Notes under the pieces: model-generated
Seen by the model: the letters and a program-made list of their open reading frames with translations, nothing else
Database searches by the model: none
Told to the model about the DNA's origin: nothing
Assembly (NCBI GenBank): GCA_001871595.1
Contig: MNVH01000033.1
Coordinates: forward strand, 1-41,106
Direction: 5' to 3'
Source: Candidatus Micrarchaeota archaeon CG1_02_55_22
GTDB lineage: Archaea; Micrarchaeota; Micrarchaeia; Norongarragalinales; UBA97
Length of the DNA: 41,106 nt
Shown here: one piece after another, positions 40,284 to 41,106 of the stretch
How the letters are laid out: each line of letters opens with the position of its first letter
How positions within the stretch are numbered: position 1 is the stretch's first letter
Program-made: the position numbers and the translations under genes

Positions 40284-40724
40284 TTAGTGTGTCTTCTTGG
40301 GCTTGCCGATGAAGCCGCCAACCGCGCTGCCTGCGTCACTGCCGATTTCGCCCGTTTTTACCGCGATGTAGTCGCTGGTGTCGCCGACTGCCTTTTCAGT
40401 GCCGTGAACAACGTGGCCTATAACTGCGCCGCCCTTCACGCCGACCGTTCCAGCCCCATGCGAGATAGCACGGCCAGTTCCATCAGCCACATGCCCACCT
40501 ACGCTTCCGACGTCACCAGCTTTTTCTGAGATGTAGTCGCTGGTGTTGCCCGCGGCTCTAACAGCTCCGTGAACAACCGTGCCGACAACAGCACCACTTT
40601 TCTCGCCGACCGTTCCAGCAATCTTGCTGGTTTCCTTGGCCACGCCGCCGACTACTTCAGCAGTCACCCTGACTGCCTGCGCGCCAGTGTCTCCAACGCC
40701 TTGTATTGCTTTCTTGAACTTCAT
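40284..40724 (-). CDS. Glycine/valine-rich protein with two 55-residue repeats (LEA-like)
   Basis: A 146-residue protein with two similar 55-residue units (about 37-91 and 92-146). Each starts GTVG[EV]K and contains SGAVVG or GGAVIG, VVHG, NTSDYI or DTSDYI, then a GD/GE-[VI]-GS stretch. The unit length is 5 x 11, and 11-residue periodicity is usual in LEA-type and related stress proteins. No signal peptide or membrane helix. ATG 40724 is chosen because GGTG lies 6 nt upstream; ATG 40730 is possible. A desiccation/stress role is a guess. Confidence 0.6.
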   Translation of the reverse strand: MKFKKAIQGVGDTGAQAVRVTAEVVGGVAKETSKIAGTVGEKSGAVVGTVVHGAVRAAGNTSDYISEKAGDVGSVGGHVADGTGRAISHGAGTVGVKGGAVIGHVVHGTEKAVGDTSDYIAVKTGEIGSDAGSAVGGFIGKPKKTH

Positions 40725-40786
40725 TCTCATCACCTAATGCTTTTCTTTCTAAATTTGCAACCTGCTGACGCATTAAGGGCGAGAAC

Positions 40787-40801
40787 GGGGCACTATGCCC
40801 C
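40787..40801. repeat. Perfect inverted repeat between two small genes
   Basis: GGGGCA-CTA-TGCCCC forms a 6-bp stem and 3-nt loop, 22-37 nt after the stop of the gene at the right edge. It may mark a transcript end or processing site. AAATTTAG on the minus strand near 40750-40757 could be the promoter of the repeat-protein gene. Confidence 0.4.
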
Positions 40802-40823
40802 CCTCCGCCCAAAACAAGCCTTC

Positions 40824-41105
40824 CTAGTTGCCCTCGCTCTTAGACGACTTTGTCCGGGTCCGCTCTACATGCCTACCCGGCTTGAACCTCCCGCTGCGGT
40901 TGCTGCGGTTCTGGTTACTATCAACCGTGGTAGTGGACTGGCTGCTGCTGCTTACCGCCTTGCCCGTGGCAAAGTAGAATCCAGCGATGAACATCAGTAT
41001 TGACAATATGATCATCAGGCCCGGAAATCCTACGTACATTGCAGGAAGGACTAAACCAGGGATATCTGCACGCAGCTTGAAGAACTCTTCCGGCGCAGTT
41101 ACTCC
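40824..41105 (-). CDS. Small membrane protein, N-terminus cut by window edge
   Basis: The frame is open to the right edge, so only the last 93 residues are seen (first visible GVTAPEEFFKL). Hydrophobic stretches LVLPAMYVGF and PGLMIILSILMFIAGFYFATG are followed by a polar, Ser/Thr-rich and basic tail of about 45 residues (SSSSQSTTT ... RSGRFKPGRHVERTRTK). An internal ATG at 41039 could also be the start, giving 71 residues. No family is recognised. Confidence 0.5.
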   Translation of the reverse strand, partial: GVTAPEEFFKLRADIPGLVLPAMYVGFPGLMIILSILMFIAGFYFATGKAVSSSSQSTTTVDSNQNRSNRSGRFKPGRHVERTRTKSSKSEGN

Positions 41106-41106
41106 G

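Noticed and set aside
40787-40801. Bacterial-type intrinsic terminator
   Set aside because: The hairpin has no following T-run on the minus strand, and archaeal termination does not depend on hairpins; it is listed only as an inverted repeat.

Overview
The window is compact, gene-dense archaeal chromosome (by eye about half G+C; not computed). Archaeal markers are the NucS mismatch endonuclease, an AglB/STT3 oligosaccharyltransferase with WWDYG and TVAE motifs, a DUF35-type OB domain, a BofA-family small membrane protein, many TATA boxes 22-32 nt upstream of start codons (leaderless transcripts), and very tight gene packing (ATGA, GTGA and TTGA start/stop overlaps, tail-to-tail stop overlaps). 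An L-lactate dehydrogenase and many bacterial-type envelope sugar genes suggest a fermentative archaeon, perhaps of a DPANN-like lineage, but I cannot name the lineage from the sequence alone.

Layout. 1-3494: L-lactate dehydrogenase (cut by the left edge), a methyltransferase and nucS on the minus strand, divergent from a MraY/GPT-type glycan-phosphate transferase. 3534-8856: a methyltransferase-like protein, then the aglB-flippase operon. 8976-11949: an ArnD-like deformylase/deacetylase, an SCP-x-like thiolase and a 3-hydroxyacyl-CoA dehydrogenase with an OB-fold extension, all chained by ATGA overlaps. 11989-12726: VIT-family metal transporter. 12733-34857: a large surface-glycan locus. Its core is a long minus-strand run from 27462 down to 14632: radical SAM protein, small membrane protein, GT-C enzyme, WecB, GT4, hexapeptide acyltransferase, WecC, FolD, DegT aminotransferase, GT2, CapE-like 4,6-dehydratase, NodB-like deacetylase, sugar formyltransferase. 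After that come UppP, an unknown protein, a UGM-like flavoprotein, methyltransferases, two polyprenyl-phosphate GT2 enzymes and another GT-C enzyme. 34904-41105: an enlarged PurF-like protein, an EF-Tu-like protein that has lost its GTPase motifs, an ArsR regulator with an ArsP-like permease, a cupredoxin that has lost three copper ligands, an interrupted small gene, a BofA-like protein, a protein with 55-residue repeats, and the end of another membrane protein.

How the genes fit together. WecB and WecC should make UDP-ManNAcA. The dehydratase and aminotransferase should make a UDP-4-amino-4,6-dideoxy sugar, which the formyltransferase could N-formylate using 10-formyl-THF regenerated by FolD. 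GT2 and GT4 enzymes build the glycan on a polyprenyl phosphate primed by the MraY/GPT protein, the Wzx-like flippase exports it, AglB transfers it to Asn, and UppP recycles the carrier. The ArnD-like protein, divergent from aglB, would be a deformylase for a lipid-linked formamido sugar. Together these suggest an archaeal N-formylation (and perhaps transient formylation/deformylation) system, the most interesting hypothesis in the window. A second one is the DUF35-like OB module fused to 3-hydroxyacyl-CoA dehydrogenase beside a thiolase, which may channel acetoacetyl-CoA.

No tRNA, rRNA, CRISPR array or insertion sequence was recognised, and no gap without a gene exceeds about 155 bases.
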